Shown piece after piece: positions 7,942 through 16,019 of a stretch of 64,000 nt of DNA. The notes under the pieces were generated by a model. The model saw only the letters and a program-made list of their open reading frames with translations. It was not told the DNA's origin and did not search any database. The number at the start of each line of letters is the position of its first letter. The first letter of the stretch is position 1. Source of the stretch: Aquirufa nivalisilvae (GTDB lineage: Bacteria > Bacteroidota > Bacteroidia > Cytophagales > Spirosomataceae); NCBI RefSeq assembly GCF_004307455.1, contig NZ_SEWX01000002.1, positions 186,001 to 250,000 of the forward strand. Reading direction: 5' to 3'. The translations under genes were made by a program, and so were the position numbers.

Positions 7942-8045
7942 TGTATTAGTGGTTAATGTATTATAAAGAATTCCTATGCTTACGCAAGGGGCTTATTCAC
8001 TATGCCAAAATATGGATTTTATAGAAGGAACAATAGGGGGATAAA

Positions 8046-8093
8046 TAAATTATAAGTTTACTGATAAATTTTTATCAGTAAACTTATAATTTA
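8046..8093. repeat. Perfect 23-bp AT-rich inverted repeat
   Basis: Two 23-base arms (8046-8068 and 8071-8093; core AAGTTTACTGATAAA and its complement) are separated only by TT. It sits 20 bases after the pheT stop. It could act as a terminator for pheT, but no long U-tract follows on that strand, and the low GC content and length are unusual for one. Confidence 0.7.
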
Positions 8094-8112
8094 AAACGAA
8101 TGGAATTTGGAA

Positions 8113-10548
8113 TTACTTCCGAATGATAGCTCCTAATTCCTTCTCAAAACGTTGGATGAATCGCTCCATGGTGGAATCAATCACCTTGTCGGTCAAGGTT
8201 TGGTTTTCATCTTGCAAGATGAAACTGATGGAATAAGATTTCTTGCCTTCACCTAGATTTTTGCCTTCATAGACATCAAATAAGGCCACTTGTTTCAAGA
8301 TATTTTTTTCGGTTTGTTCGGCTACTCGTTGGATCGCTTGGAAACTCACTTCTTTATTAATGACCAAGGATAAATCACGACGCACCTCGGGGAACTTAGC
8401 TATTTCTTGGTAGACAAAATCTGTTTTCTCTTGTTTTACCCAATAATCCCAGTCGAAATCCGCCATGAATACATCTTGTTTGACATCAAATTTCTCTGCT
8501 AAATTCGGATGTATCATACCTAATTCTAGGCAAGTTTTCTTTTGAACAGAGATGCGTAATCCATAGGCAAAAACGGATGATCCTTCAATAACTTCCGTAT
8601 CAAAAGGTTTGTTGCCTAAGTGTTGCATCACAGCTTTACACACTTGAAACAAATGATATAATTGCGTTTTTTGTGGAGCTTGATCCCATGTTTCACCTTG
8701 CCATAAACCTGTGGCATATAGAGCGGCATGGCGCTTTTCAATGTATTTAGCGCCTTTTTTATGGTAAGTTTTACCAAACTCCACTAATTTTAAATCCTTC
8801 TGACGGCGGTTGATATTATGTGCTAAAGCCTCTAATCCATGGAAAACCATGTGCTGGCGCATCACGCCTAAATCCTCAGAAAGTTTATTTAAAATCTCAA
8901 CTGATTCAAAGCTAATATCTTTTTCGATCCAAGTATGAAATTCAGCTTTAGTTAGGGAGTTGCTAATGATTTCTTGAAATCCTTTGGCTGCCAATTGATA
9001 AGCAATCGTTTGTTGGACTTTCTCTTTGTCCAATGCTGGAAATTCAGAGATGAAATGTGCACTTAAATGTTCGGATAATGGGATATTATCCAAGCCATGA
9101 ATTCTCAAAATTTCTTCGATGACATCTGCTTCCCTAGTTACATCCACTCGATAGGCAGGAGCAATCGCCGTGAAACCTGTGGAACTTGAATTCTTTAATT
9201 CAAAATCTAAGGCAACTAAAATTTCTTGGATACGCTCAGGCGCTAATTCAATTCCCATGATGGCATGAATACGCTCATAGGTCATGTCGATATGTGCCAA
9301 CTCAGGTTGATTTGGGTAGTAGTCAACTAATTGAGAAGCTACTTGCCCACCTGCTAATTCTTGAATCAAGATCGTGGCATATTGTAAAGCCAATAATTTA
9401 GCTTCTACGTCAGTACCACGTTCAAAACGAAATGATGCATCTGTTTTTAGGCTATGGACTTGTGACGATTTACGGATGCGTTCAGGTCTAAAATGTGCTA
9501 CTTCCAAAAATACTCGAGTTGTATTTTCTTGTATGCTAGAGTTTGAGCCACCCATGATTCCTGCTAAGCCTATTGGGCCAGATGCATCACAAATCATGAT
9601 TTCTTCCCCATCTAATTTACGTTCAGTACCATCTAAAGTAGTAAAGGTAGTTCCGGCGGCTAAAGACTTAACAATTAATTGTTGACCATTAATTTGTTCC
9701 CAGTCATAGGCATGCATAGGTTGACCTAAACCATGGCAAATAAAATTGGTGATATCGACAATGTTATTAATTGGACGTAAACCAATCGCTTGTAAGCGAT
9801 CTTTCAGCCATTCAGGAGATGGGCCAACCTTGACTTGATCTATACTAATACCGCAAAAACGAGTACAACCTTCGTCTTCAATTTGAACTTGAATGGGGAA
9901 AGTGTTGGTGCCCTCTTGGAAGGAACTAACATCAGGTAACTGGATGTTCAATCCACTGACAGCATGAATATCTCTTGCTACACCCCAGTGAGAAGCGGCA
10001 TCTGCTCGGTTAGGAGTAAGGCCAATTTCTAGTACTAAATCTGATTGAATATTGAAATAGGTGGTAGCTGGAGTACCATTGGCTAGATTGGTTTCTAATA
10101 CTAAAATGCCATCATGCGAATCGCCAATGCCTATTTCATCTTCGGCACAAATCATCCCTTCAGAGACTTGACCGTATACTTTTCTCTTTTCAATGGTAAA
10201 AACGGGCTTAGCTTCTTTGTCATATAAAGTAGTACCAGGTGTGGCAACGATAACTTTTTGACCTTGAGCTACATTAGCCGCACCACAAACAATTTGAAGT
10301 AATTCATCTTGTCCTACATCAACTGTAGTTGCACTCAATATTTTTTCTTTGACTTGGAATTTTTCACAGCTGATGACTTCGCCTACTACAAATCCTTTTA
10401 AGCCACCAGGAATTTGATCGTGCGCTTCAATACCTTCTACTTCTAATCCTGTATTGGTTAATAAGACATCCAGTTCTTCTGGACTACCTTGTTGAGGAAG
10501 TTGTGATAAGTCTATAAAATCGTTAAGCCAAGTTGTTGAAATCTTCAT
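8113..10548 (-). CDS. pheT: Phenylalanyl-tRNA synthetase beta subunit
   Basis: Large subunit of the alpha2-beta2 enzyme that charges tRNA-Phe in the cytoplasm. The 811 residues cover the full family length: N-terminal opening MKISTTWLNDFIDL, the EMAPII-like tRNA-binding domain (about 40-155, with IVCGAANVAQGQKVIVATPG), the B3/B4 editing core (about 210-390, with NNIVDITNFICHGLGQPMHAYD and GIMGGSNSSI), the B5 domain (about 405-480), the synthetase-like domain, and the C-terminal FDX-ACB anticodon-binding domain (about 715-811, with FPEVRRDLSLVI). pheS is not in the window, so the two subunit genes are apart in this genome. It starts 6 bases after def ends on the same strand and is probably co-transcribed with it. 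Confidence 0.97.
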   Translation of the reverse strand: MKISTTWLNDFIDLSQLPQQGSPEELDVLLTNTGLEVEGIEAHDQIPGGLKGFVVGEVISCEKFQVKEKILSATTVDVGQDELLQIVCGAANVAQGQKVIVATPGTTLYDKEAKPVFTIEKRKVYGQVSEGMICAEDEIGIGDSHDGILVLETNLANGTPATTYFNIQSDLVLEIGLTPNRADAASHWGVARDIHAVSGLNIQLPDVSSFQEGTNTFPIQVQIEDEGCTRFCGISIDQVKVGPSPEWLKDRLQAIGLRPINNIVDITNFICHGLGQPMHAYDWEQINGQQLIVKSLAAGTTFTTLDGTERKLDGEEIMICDASGPIGLAGIMGGSNSSIQENTTRVFLEVAHFRPERIRKSSQVHSLKTDASFRFERGTDVEAKLLALQYATILIQELAGGQVASQLVDYYPNQPELAHIDMTYERIHAIMGIELAPERIQEILVALDFELKNSSSTGFTAIAPAYRVDVTREADVIEEILRIHGLDNIPLSEHLSAHFISEFPALDKEKVQQTIAYQLAAKGFQEIISNSLTKAEFHTWIEKDISFESVEILNKLSEDLGVMRQHMVFHGLEALAHNINRRQKDLKLVEFGKTYHKKGAKYIEKRHAALYATGLWQGETWDQAPQKTQLYHLFQVCKAVMQHLGNKPFDTEVIEGSSVFAYGLRISVQKKTCLELGMIHPNLAEKFDVKQDVFMADFDWDYWVKQEKTDFVYQEIAKFPEVRRDLSLVINKEVSFQAIQRVAEQTEKNILKQVALFDVYEGKNLGEGKKSYSISFILQDENQTLTDKVIDSTMERFIQRFEKELGAIIRK

Positions 10549-10554
10549 ATTCGA

Positions 10555-11127
10555 TTACCTAGGGAATTTCATTTTATAATCCACAGAAACCTTTCCGCGG
10601 GTGATATCCGTTAATTTATTTTTGATGAGGCGTTTTTTAACCACATTTAAATGGTCAGTGAAAAGGATGCCTTCAATATGATCATATTCATGTTGAATGA
10701 TTCGAGCAGCTAAGCCTTCAAATACTTCTTCTTTTTCCTCCCAATGCTCCGTATAATAGTGAATTTTGACGTATTCTGGTCGCCATACTTCTCCTCTAAT
10801 GCCTGGGATAGATAAGCAACCTTCTTCGAATCCCCATTCCTCACCTGTTTCATCAATGATGGTAGGGTTGACAAATACCTTTTTGAAATCGATGAGTGAA
10901 GTATCAATATCTTCCTCTTCTTCTCCTTCATTCATAGGGCGTCCATCTACCACGAATAAACGGATGTCTTTACCGATTTGTGGAGCAGCCAAACCTACGC
11001 CACTGGCAGCATACATGGTTTCAAACATGTCGTCTGTTAAGGTAATTAAATCGATACTGCTAGGTTCGATGTCTTTAGCTACCTTTCTTAGGACTGGGTC
11101 ACCGTAAGGTATGATGGGATATATCAT
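10555..11127 (-). CDS. def: Peptide deformylase
   Basis: Removes the formyl group from the initiator methionine of new proteins, using a metal ion (Fe2+ in vivo). All three family motifs are present: GVGLAAPQIG (motif 1), EEGCLSIPG (motif 2, with the cysteine ligand) and IQHEYDHIEG (motif 3, HEXXH with two histidine ligands and the catalytic glutamate). The longest frame begins at a TTG at 11133; I use ATG at 11127, which gives MIYPIIPYGDPVLRKVAK, the usual N-terminus of the family, and 190 residues. An acidic insertion (NEGEEEEDIDTS, about residues 70-82) is a common feature in this phylum. It precedes pheT in the same unit. Confidence 0.96.
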   Translation of the reverse strand: MIYPIIPYGDPVLRKVAKDIEPSSIDLITLTDDMFETMYAASGVGLAAPQIGKDIRLFVVDGRPMNEGEEEEDIDTSLIDFKKVFVNPTIIDETGEEWGFEEGCLSIPGIRGEVWRPEYVKIHYYTEHWEEKEEVFEGLAARIIQHEYDHIEGILFTDHLNVVKKRLIKNKLTDITRGKVSVDYKMKFPR

Positions 11128-11232
11128 GTTCAATGCAATTCAAACTACGAATTTAACTAAATTAAATGGAATGCCCGCTAAACCTTTATGCTTTGGAATG
11201 TCTAAACAGGACTGATTTCAGCATATTTTTTG

Positions 11233-11240
11233 TAATTTTG
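11233..11240 (+). promoter_or_regulatory. Putative ppa promoter (-7 element)
   Basis: TAATTTTG matches TAnnTTTG and lies 43 bases before the ppa ATG. The -33 region is weak. Confidence 0.4.
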
Positions 11241-11283
11241 TAGGATTAAAACCTGAGTAGCAATTTAACCCAGAAAAAATAAC

Positions 11284-11901
11284 ATGAATAGAAACTTCTT
11301 TAAGGCGCATCCATGGCACGGAATTCAAATTGGTGATCAAATGCCAGAATTAGTGACGGCTTTTATTGAAATTGTACCGACGGATACCGTTAAATATGAA
11401 ATTGACAAACAAACAGGCTATTTGAAGATTGATCGTCCTCAAAAGTTTTCTAATATAGTTCCAGCCTTATATGGCTTTTTACCTCAAACGTATTGTGCTG
11501 AAGGGATTGCTGAATTAGCGAGAAAATATTCTGGAAAAGATATTTTACAAGGAGATGGAGATCCATTAGATATTTGTGTGTTATCCGAAAGAGCAATCAC
11601 ACATGGTGATATTTTATGTCAGGCGATACCTATTGGAGGAATCCGTATGATAGATAAAGGAGAGGCTGATGATAAAATTATAGCTGTTTTAAAGGATGAC
11701 CCTATTTACGGTAAATGGAGAGATATTTCAGATGCTCCCAAGGATATCGTTCAGCGATTGAGACATTATTTTTGGACTTACAAAATGTTGCCAGGAGAGA
11801 CCAGTTCTTTAGCGGTGGATATTGATGATGTTTATGGTAGAGAAGTGGCACATGAAGTGATTCGTCAATCAAGAGAAGATTATCGTAAAAACTTCGGATA
11901 G
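11284..11901 (+). CDS. ppa: Inorganic pyrophosphatase (family I)
   Basis: Hydrolyses pyrophosphate to two phosphates, pulling biosynthetic reactions forward. The 205 residues carry the family I signature GDGDPLDICVLSE, with the three metal-binding aspartates near residues 95-100, and also YEIDKQTGYLKIDR, YGFLPQTYC, GGIRMIDKGEADDKIIAVLKDDP (fourth metal site) and LRHYFWTYK near the end. It is a soluble cytoplasmic enzyme. It is a single-gene unit with its own TAnnTTTG element, 94 bases before sppA. It is slightly longer than the E. coli enzyme at both ends, as is usual for Bacteroidota. The function is secure. Confidence 0.95.
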   Translation: MNRNFFKAHPWHGIQIGDQMPELVTAFIEIVPTDTVKYEIDKQTGYLKIDRPQKFSNIVPALYGFLPQTYCAEGIAELARKYSGKDILQGDGDPLDICVLSERAITHGDILCQAIPIGGIRMIDKGEADDKIIAVLKDDPIYGKWRDISDAPKDIVQRLRHYFWTYKMLPGETSSLAVDIDDVYGREVAHEVIRQSREDYRKNFG

Positions 11902-11995
11902 TCATATCTCCGTTGTTTGTTAGATTTTTCCTTTGAACATATTTTGTGATGGATTGTTATGTAATGACATCAAATTCGCAAAAAAATAAATAGAT

Positions 11996-13771
11996 ATGTG
12001 GCAATTTGTTAAATACACCCTGGCGACGATTGTAGGAATGTTTTTGTTCCTGCTTGTTAGCATCATCCTACTAGTTGGAATAGGATCAGCCATGAGTTCA
12101 TCTGACTCAGAATATGAGGTTAAGGAAAATTCTATTTTGAAATTGGATTTGAATCGACCTATGGCAGAAAATGCTTCTAACGAAGACAATCCTTTTGCAG
12201 AATTTCCGAATCCGTTTTTCTCTAGTACAGAGAAAGTTGGGCTTATTCAAATTCTTTCAGCCCTGGAACGGGCTCGAGTAGATGATAAAATCAAAGGAGT
12301 TTATTTAGATGTAAGTATCCCCTTCGCGGGATATGCGCAATTGTCTGAGATACGTGATGCCCTAGAGAAATTCAAAAAATCAGGAAAGTTCGTTTATGCC
12401 TATTCTAATTCATACTCCGAAAAGGCCTATTATTTAGCTTCTGTTTCTAATCAATTATACTTAAATCCGGCGGGTTTATTAGACTTTAATGGAATTTCGG
12501 TTCAATACATGTTTTATAAAAAAGCATTTGACAAGTTGGAAATAGAACCTTTGGTATTTCGAGTAGGTACATATAAATCAGCTGTTGAGCCATTTATCCG
12601 AGAGGATATGAGTCCTGAAAGCAAGGAGCAAAGTTTATCCTTTATCCGCTCCATTAATCAGGTGGTATTCAATAAAATATCTCAGAGCAAAGGGATTTCT
12701 GTTCCTCGATTAGATCGAATTGCTGATAGCTTACAAGCGATGAACCCTAATAAGGCAGAAAAATTAGGCATGTTGAAGTTGAGCTATTGGGACCAATTTG
12801 AATCAATGTTGAAGAAGTCTGTAAAAATTGGGGAAAAGGATAAGTTGACCTTTGTTAAATTATCAGACTATTTGCATGCTAAAAATCCAATTCCAGAAGT
12901 AGAGGGAACAAAGAAGATTGCTGTTTTAGTGGCAGAAGGAGAGATTGTTGGAACAAGGGGAGGAGAAGGGTCCATTGGGTCGGATGATTTCGTGAAGGAA
13001 CTGCGCAAATTGAGAGATAATACATCAGTAAAAGCTATTGTATTGCGAATTGATTCACCTGGAGGATCATCATTGGCATCTGATATCATGTGGAGGGAAA
13101 TTTTATTGGCAAAGAAGGTGAAGCCAGTCATAGCATCTATGTCGAATTATGCAGCATCTGGTGGATATTATATGGCAATGGGAGCTGATGCTATTGTAGC
13201 GCAGCCAACAACCATTACTGGATCTATTGGGATATTTGCGCAATGGTTGAATTTGGAAAATTTCTTTAAAAATAAATTGGGCATTACACAAGATCATGTT
13301 AATACCCATGAGCATTCTCATTTTATGAATTCGGCCGGAACATTGACCGCTTTTGAGAAATCAATTATTCAAAATATGGTGAATGAAGGATATGAAAGCT
13401 TTACAAGTAAAGCTGCATCAGGCAGGAAAATGTCTTTAGATAAATTGAAATCCATTGCTGGCGGTCGTGTTTGGACAGGAGAACAAGCCAAAAAGATTGG
13501 ATTAGTGGATGAATTAGGAGGGTTGGACAAAGCGATTTCTTTAGCAGCTCAAAAGTCTAAGTTGAAAGATGGTGAATACAAAGTTGCTGTTTATCCCAAG
13601 GCTAAATCTTTTTTTGAATCTGTTTTAGAATCAGCTACTTCTTCGGAAGCAATGGAGCTGCGTTGGGCAAAATCTAATTTACCATGGGCTAAATCGGTAT
13701 TCGAATTAGATCGTTTGAAAAAACGCGAAGGCTTTTTAGCGATGATGCCTTACATGATGGAATTGGAATAG
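11996..13771 (+). CDS. sppA: Signal peptide peptidase SppA, 67K type
   Basis: Membrane-anchored serine protease that degrades cleaved signal peptides in the inner membrane. The 591 residues equal the long duplicated (E. coli-like) form. It has an N-terminal membrane helix (YTLATIVGMFLFLLVSIILL, about residues 6-25) and two repeats of the peptidase S49 fold. The catalytic pair is visible: the lysine in RVGTYKSAVEPF (about residue 193) in the first half and the serine in NYAASGGYYMA (about residue 388) in the second. The supporting motif RIDSPGGS appears before the serine. It starts 94 bases after ppa and ends 49 bases before bioB. Confidence 0.94.
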   Translation: MWQFVKYTLATIVGMFLFLLVSIILLVGIGSAMSSSDSEYEVKENSILKLDLNRPMAENASNEDNPFAEFPNPFFSSTEKVGLIQILSALERARVDDKIKGVYLDVSIPFAGYAQLSEIRDALEKFKKSGKFVYAYSNSYSEKAYYLASVSNQLYLNPAGLLDFNGISVQYMFYKKAFDKLEIEPLVFRVGTYKSAVEPFIREDMSPESKEQSLSFIRSINQVVFNKISQSKGISVPRLDRIADSLQAMNPNKAEKLGMLKLSYWDQFESMLKKSVKIGEKDKLTFVKLSDYLHAKNPIPEVEGTKKIAVLVAEGEIVGTRGGEGSIGSDDFVKELRKLRDNTSVKAIVLRIDSPGGSSLASDIMWREILLAKKVKPVIASMSNYAASGGYYMAMGADAIVAQPTTITGSIGIFAQWLNLENFFKNKLGITQDHVNTHEHSHFMNSAGTLTAFEKSIIQNMVNEGYESFTSKAASGRKMSLDKLKSIAGGRVWTGEQAKKIGLVDELGGLDKAISLAAQKSKLKDGEYKVAVYPKAKSFFESVLESATSSEAMELRWAKSNLPWAKSVFELDRLKKREGFLAMMPYMMELE

Positions 13772-13797
13772 AGTTTCGTGTTAAAAGATTTTCAAAG

Positions 13798-13805
13798 TAT
13801 CTTTG
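13798..13805 (+). promoter_or_regulatory. Putative bioB promoter (-7 element)
   Basis: TATCTTTG matches TAnnTTTG, with GTTTC 20 bases upstream in the -33 position. It lies 15 bases before the bioB ATG, so the leader would be very short. Confidence 0.4.
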
Positions 13806-13820
13806 AATAAAATTTGAATT

Positions 13821-14840
13821 ATGATTCGTAATAATTGGACCCGTGCCGAAGTGGAGGCCATTTTTAATCAGCCATTTTTAGACTTAGTTTATCAAGCTGC
13901 CACTATTCATCGCCAATTTCATGACCCCAATGAAGTGCAGATAAGTACTTTATTATCTATAAAAACAGGAGGATGTCCAGAGGATTGTTCTTATTGTTCT
14001 CAAGCAGCACGATATCATACTAATGTAAAAGTTCAAAAGTTGTTGCCTTATAATGAGGTAATTGAAGCGGCATTACGTGCTAAGGAAAATGGGAGTTCTC
14101 GTTTTTGCATGGGAGCTGCTTGGAGAGAGGTAAGGGACAATTCTGATTTTGATAAAGTAATAGATATGGTGAAGGGAGTTAATTCCCTAGGCATGGAAGT
14201 TTGTTGCACCTTGGGTATGCTGAGCGAGCAGCAAGCTGAGCGCTTGAAAGAAGCAGGATTATATGCATATAATCATAATATTGATACCAGCGAAGAATAT
14301 TACGAAGATGTGATTTCTACACGTACTTATGATGATCGTTTAGAGACTCTAGGAAATGTACGTAAAGCAAAAATTTCTGTTTGTTCAGGTGGTATCATTG
14401 GTATGGGTGAAAGTGTGGATGATCGTATAGGTATGTTGTTAACATTAGCTAACTTACCTGAGCACCCTGAATCAGTTCCAGTTAATAATTTAGTTCCTGT
14501 AGAAGGTACGCCATTTGAGAACCAAAAGACGGCTTCTGTTTGGGAATTGGTACGAGTAATTGCCACGGCTAGAATTATGATGCCTAAATCAGCTGTTCGA
14601 TTATCTGCAGGAAGGTTGGAGTTAAATTATGAAGGTCAGGCTTTCTGTTTTATGGCAGGAGCAAATTCTATATTTTCTGGGGATGTGTTATTGACAACAC
14701 CTAATCCAGATGCTAAGTCGGACGCTGAATTATTTCAGATTTTGAGTATCAAACCTAAAGAGGCTTTTAAAGATGCTAAGAAGCTTGGTATTGAGTTTAA
14801 TCAAATACCAAGTGCTCAAGGGTTAGAGCATATTCATTAA
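13821..14840 (+). CDS. bioB: Biotin synthase
   Basis: Radical-SAM enzyme that inserts sulphur into dethiobiotin to make biotin. The 339 residues have the CX3CX2C cluster motif [12 protein letters not shown] (Cys 52, 56 and 59) for the [4Fe-4S] cluster, followed by [26 protein letters not shown] and the C-terminal [25 protein letters not shown], which carries residues of the [2Fe-2S] sulphur-donor site. It is a single gene here; bioA, bioD and bioF are not in the window. A strong palindromic terminator follows. The function is secure. Confidence 0.96.
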   Translation: MIRNNWTRAEVEAIFNQPFLDLVYQAATIHRQFHDPNEVQISTLLSIKTGGCPEDCSYCSQAARYHTNVKVQKLLPYNEVIEAALRAKENGSSRFCMGAAWREVRDNSDFDKVIDMVKGVNSLGMEVCCTLGMLSEQQAERLKEAGLYAYNHNIDTSEEYYEDVISTRTYDDRLETLGNVRKAKISVCSGGIIGMGESVDDRIGMLLTLANLPEHPESVPVNNLVPVEGTPFENQKTASVWELVRVIATARIMMPKSAVRLSAGRLELNYEGQAFCFMAGANSIFSGDVLLTTPNPDAKSDAELFQILSIKPKEAFKDAKKLGIEFNQIPSAQGLEHIH

Positions 14841-14862
14841 GAATTTCTTATGTTAATGGGAG

Positions 14863-14890
14863 GGCCGGGATTTAAATCCCGGCCTTTTTT
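14863..14890 (+). terminator. Terminator of bioB, a perfect 22-bp palindrome
   Basis: GGCCGGGATTT (14863-14873) is directly followed by its complement (14874-14884) and then TTTTTT. The inner GGATTTAAATCC is shared with the palindrome at 14897-14922, so it may also belong to the transposase-linked palindromes. Confidence 0.8.
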
Positions 14891-15290
14891 ATTTATTATC
14901 CATGGATTTAAATCCATGGATATCATGTTGAAATTTAATGTACTCATAGACCTTATTCAAAGCCAATTTTGAGACTGAAAAGGCAGCATAACCAATTTGC
15001 CATTCAAGTTTATTGGGAAGAGAGTATTGTAAATTAATATACCTTGAACTGCTCCCTTTAATCTGTTTGATAATGAATGAAATCGATTTGGTTGAACAAA
15101 TTGAAAATAAACAATGAATGCGATTTGGCATGGAATTGATGATGATAAGTTGACAATTCATCTTTTCTAATTCCGCTTGAATATGTTTAAATAGAGGATC
15201 TTTCAATTCAGGTAGGATGAATGGCTCTCTATTTTTTGTTGTCCATACGGCGTGGACATAAATTTGAATTAGTGAGTCCGACATATTCAT
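14889..15290 (-). CDS. RAYT/IS200-like Y1 transposase, altered HUH motif
   Basis: 133 residues of the Y1 (TnpA_IS200/REP-associated) transposase family, which cut and join single-stranded DNA at hairpins. Family features are IYVHAVWTTKNREPFI at the start, IKQIKGSSSRYIN, GYAAFSVSKLALNKVYEYIKFQHDIHG (the catalytic tyrosine in this helix) and correct overall spacing. The metal-binding HUH motif, usually HVH, is here RIH (MPNRIHCLF, about residues 56-58), so one metal ligand is missing. The protein also ends about 15-20 residues earlier than usual relatives. The gene lies between two palindromes, 14897-14922 inside its 3' end and 15285-15319 across its start. It is either a domesticated or a dying element. 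Confidence 0.85.
   Translation of the reverse strand: MNMSDSLIQIYVHAVWTTKNREPFILPELKDPLFKHIQAELEKMNCQLIIINSMPNRIHCLFSICSTKSISFIIKQIKGSSSRYINLQYSLPNKLEWQIGYAAFSVSKLALNKVYEYIKFQHDIHGFKSMDNK
14897..14922. repeat. 26-bp perfect palindrome inside the 3' end of the transposase gene
   Basis: TATCCATGGATTT followed directly by its complement. It lies 12 bases from the bioB palindrome, with which it shares GGATTTAAATCC. Confidence 0.75.
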
Positions 15291-15319
15291 GAAATTATCA
15301 TTAGTTCAATTTCATGAAT
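15285..15319. repeat. Inverted repeat across the transposase start
   Basis: ATTCATGAAATT (15285-15296) and its complement (15308-15319) around 11 bases. The left arm contains the start codon. The arm resembles TCCATGGATTT of the 3' palindrome at 8 of 11 positions, as might be expected of the paired ends of an IS200-like unit, but this is only suggestive. Confidence 0.55.
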
Positions 15320-15453
15320 GCAGAAATAGTTTACAATCTACTTTTTGATAAATTGAAACAGAGGAATCAATTTTTAGATGTAATATCAATTAACTGAAAT
15401 TTCAGATATGGATTTATTGGGGGAATCAAATAGCTTTTGAGAAAACTATTTGC

Positions 15454-15882
15454 TTAGAAAACCTTCTTCATTGTGTAATGTTGTATTTCCCCAAATAAGA
15501 GATACGATTCTTTTTCTATCTGATAGCCTAAGCTTTTATAAAATGGAACTGCATTTTCTCGAGCCTCCAGAATAATTTCTTGCCAAAGGTTTTCTTTAGC
15601 TTTTTGTTCTAGGTATTTCATAATCAATCTACCTATACCTTTCCCCTGTTGAGAATGATCTACTGCCACACAGCGAACCTGTCCCTGCAGAGGACTTGAT
15701 TCATGCATTCGAGCAACTCCTAATACATGGTTATTCTCTATAGCTAATACATGAATAGCATTTTGATCATCTGGGAGATGCTCTGAACCAGCTGCTTGAT
15801 TCCACGGTTCTCGTAAAACCTTGAAACGAAGCTGAAAATAAGCTTCCCATTCATCTGGATTATTTGGGCTACGAATTTCCAT
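15454..15882 (-). CDS. GNAT family N-acetyltransferase
   Basis: 142 residues with the Gcn5-related acetyltransferase fold. Motif A is visible as VRCVAVDHSQQGKGIGRLIMKYLE (about residues 69-92; the QGKGIG loop binds acetyl-CoA pyrophosphate), followed by the ARENAVPFYKSLGYQ segment typical of ElaA/YjdJ-like members, whose substrates are small amines or protein N-termini. The substrate cannot be read from sequence. It is a single gene, with the transposase about 160 bases downstream and the REP-like palindrome just upstream of its start. Confidence 0.88.
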   Translation of the reverse strand: MEIRSPNNPDEWEAYFQLRFKVLREPWNQAAGSEHLPDDQNAIHVLAIENNHVLGVARMHESSPLQGQVRCVAVDHSQQGKGIGRLIMKYLEQKAKENLWQEIILEARENAVPFYKSLGYQIEKESYLLFGEIQHYTMKKVF

Positions 15883-15909
15883 GAAATAAAGAAAATGGGG
15901 TGAAAATGT

Positions 15910-15942
15910 AACGCTGTCAAGGTTTAGAACCTTGACAGCGTT
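15910..15942. repeat. REP-like palindrome
   Basis: AACGCTGTCAAGGTT and its complement, 15 bases each, around the loop TAG. It is a GC-richer island in AT-rich intergenic DNA between the GNAT gene and rny. No U-tract follows on either strand, so it is not a typical terminator. Confidence 0.7.
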
Positions 15943-16019
15943 GGATAAAACTACTCGAATTCAATCGATAAACCAATCAGAAAATTGATATTTCAATCAA
16001 ATAATCAAAAACTCAATAA

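Noticed and set aside
14863-15942. Complete IS200/IS605 insertion sequence covering the transposase and GNAT genes.
   Set aside because: No convincing matching left and right ends or duplicated target could be set, and no TnpB gene is present; only the transposase gene with palindromes is claimed.
15910-15942. Palindrome as the terminator of rny.
   Set aside because: It lies about 80 bases after the rny stop and no U-tract follows on the minus strand.
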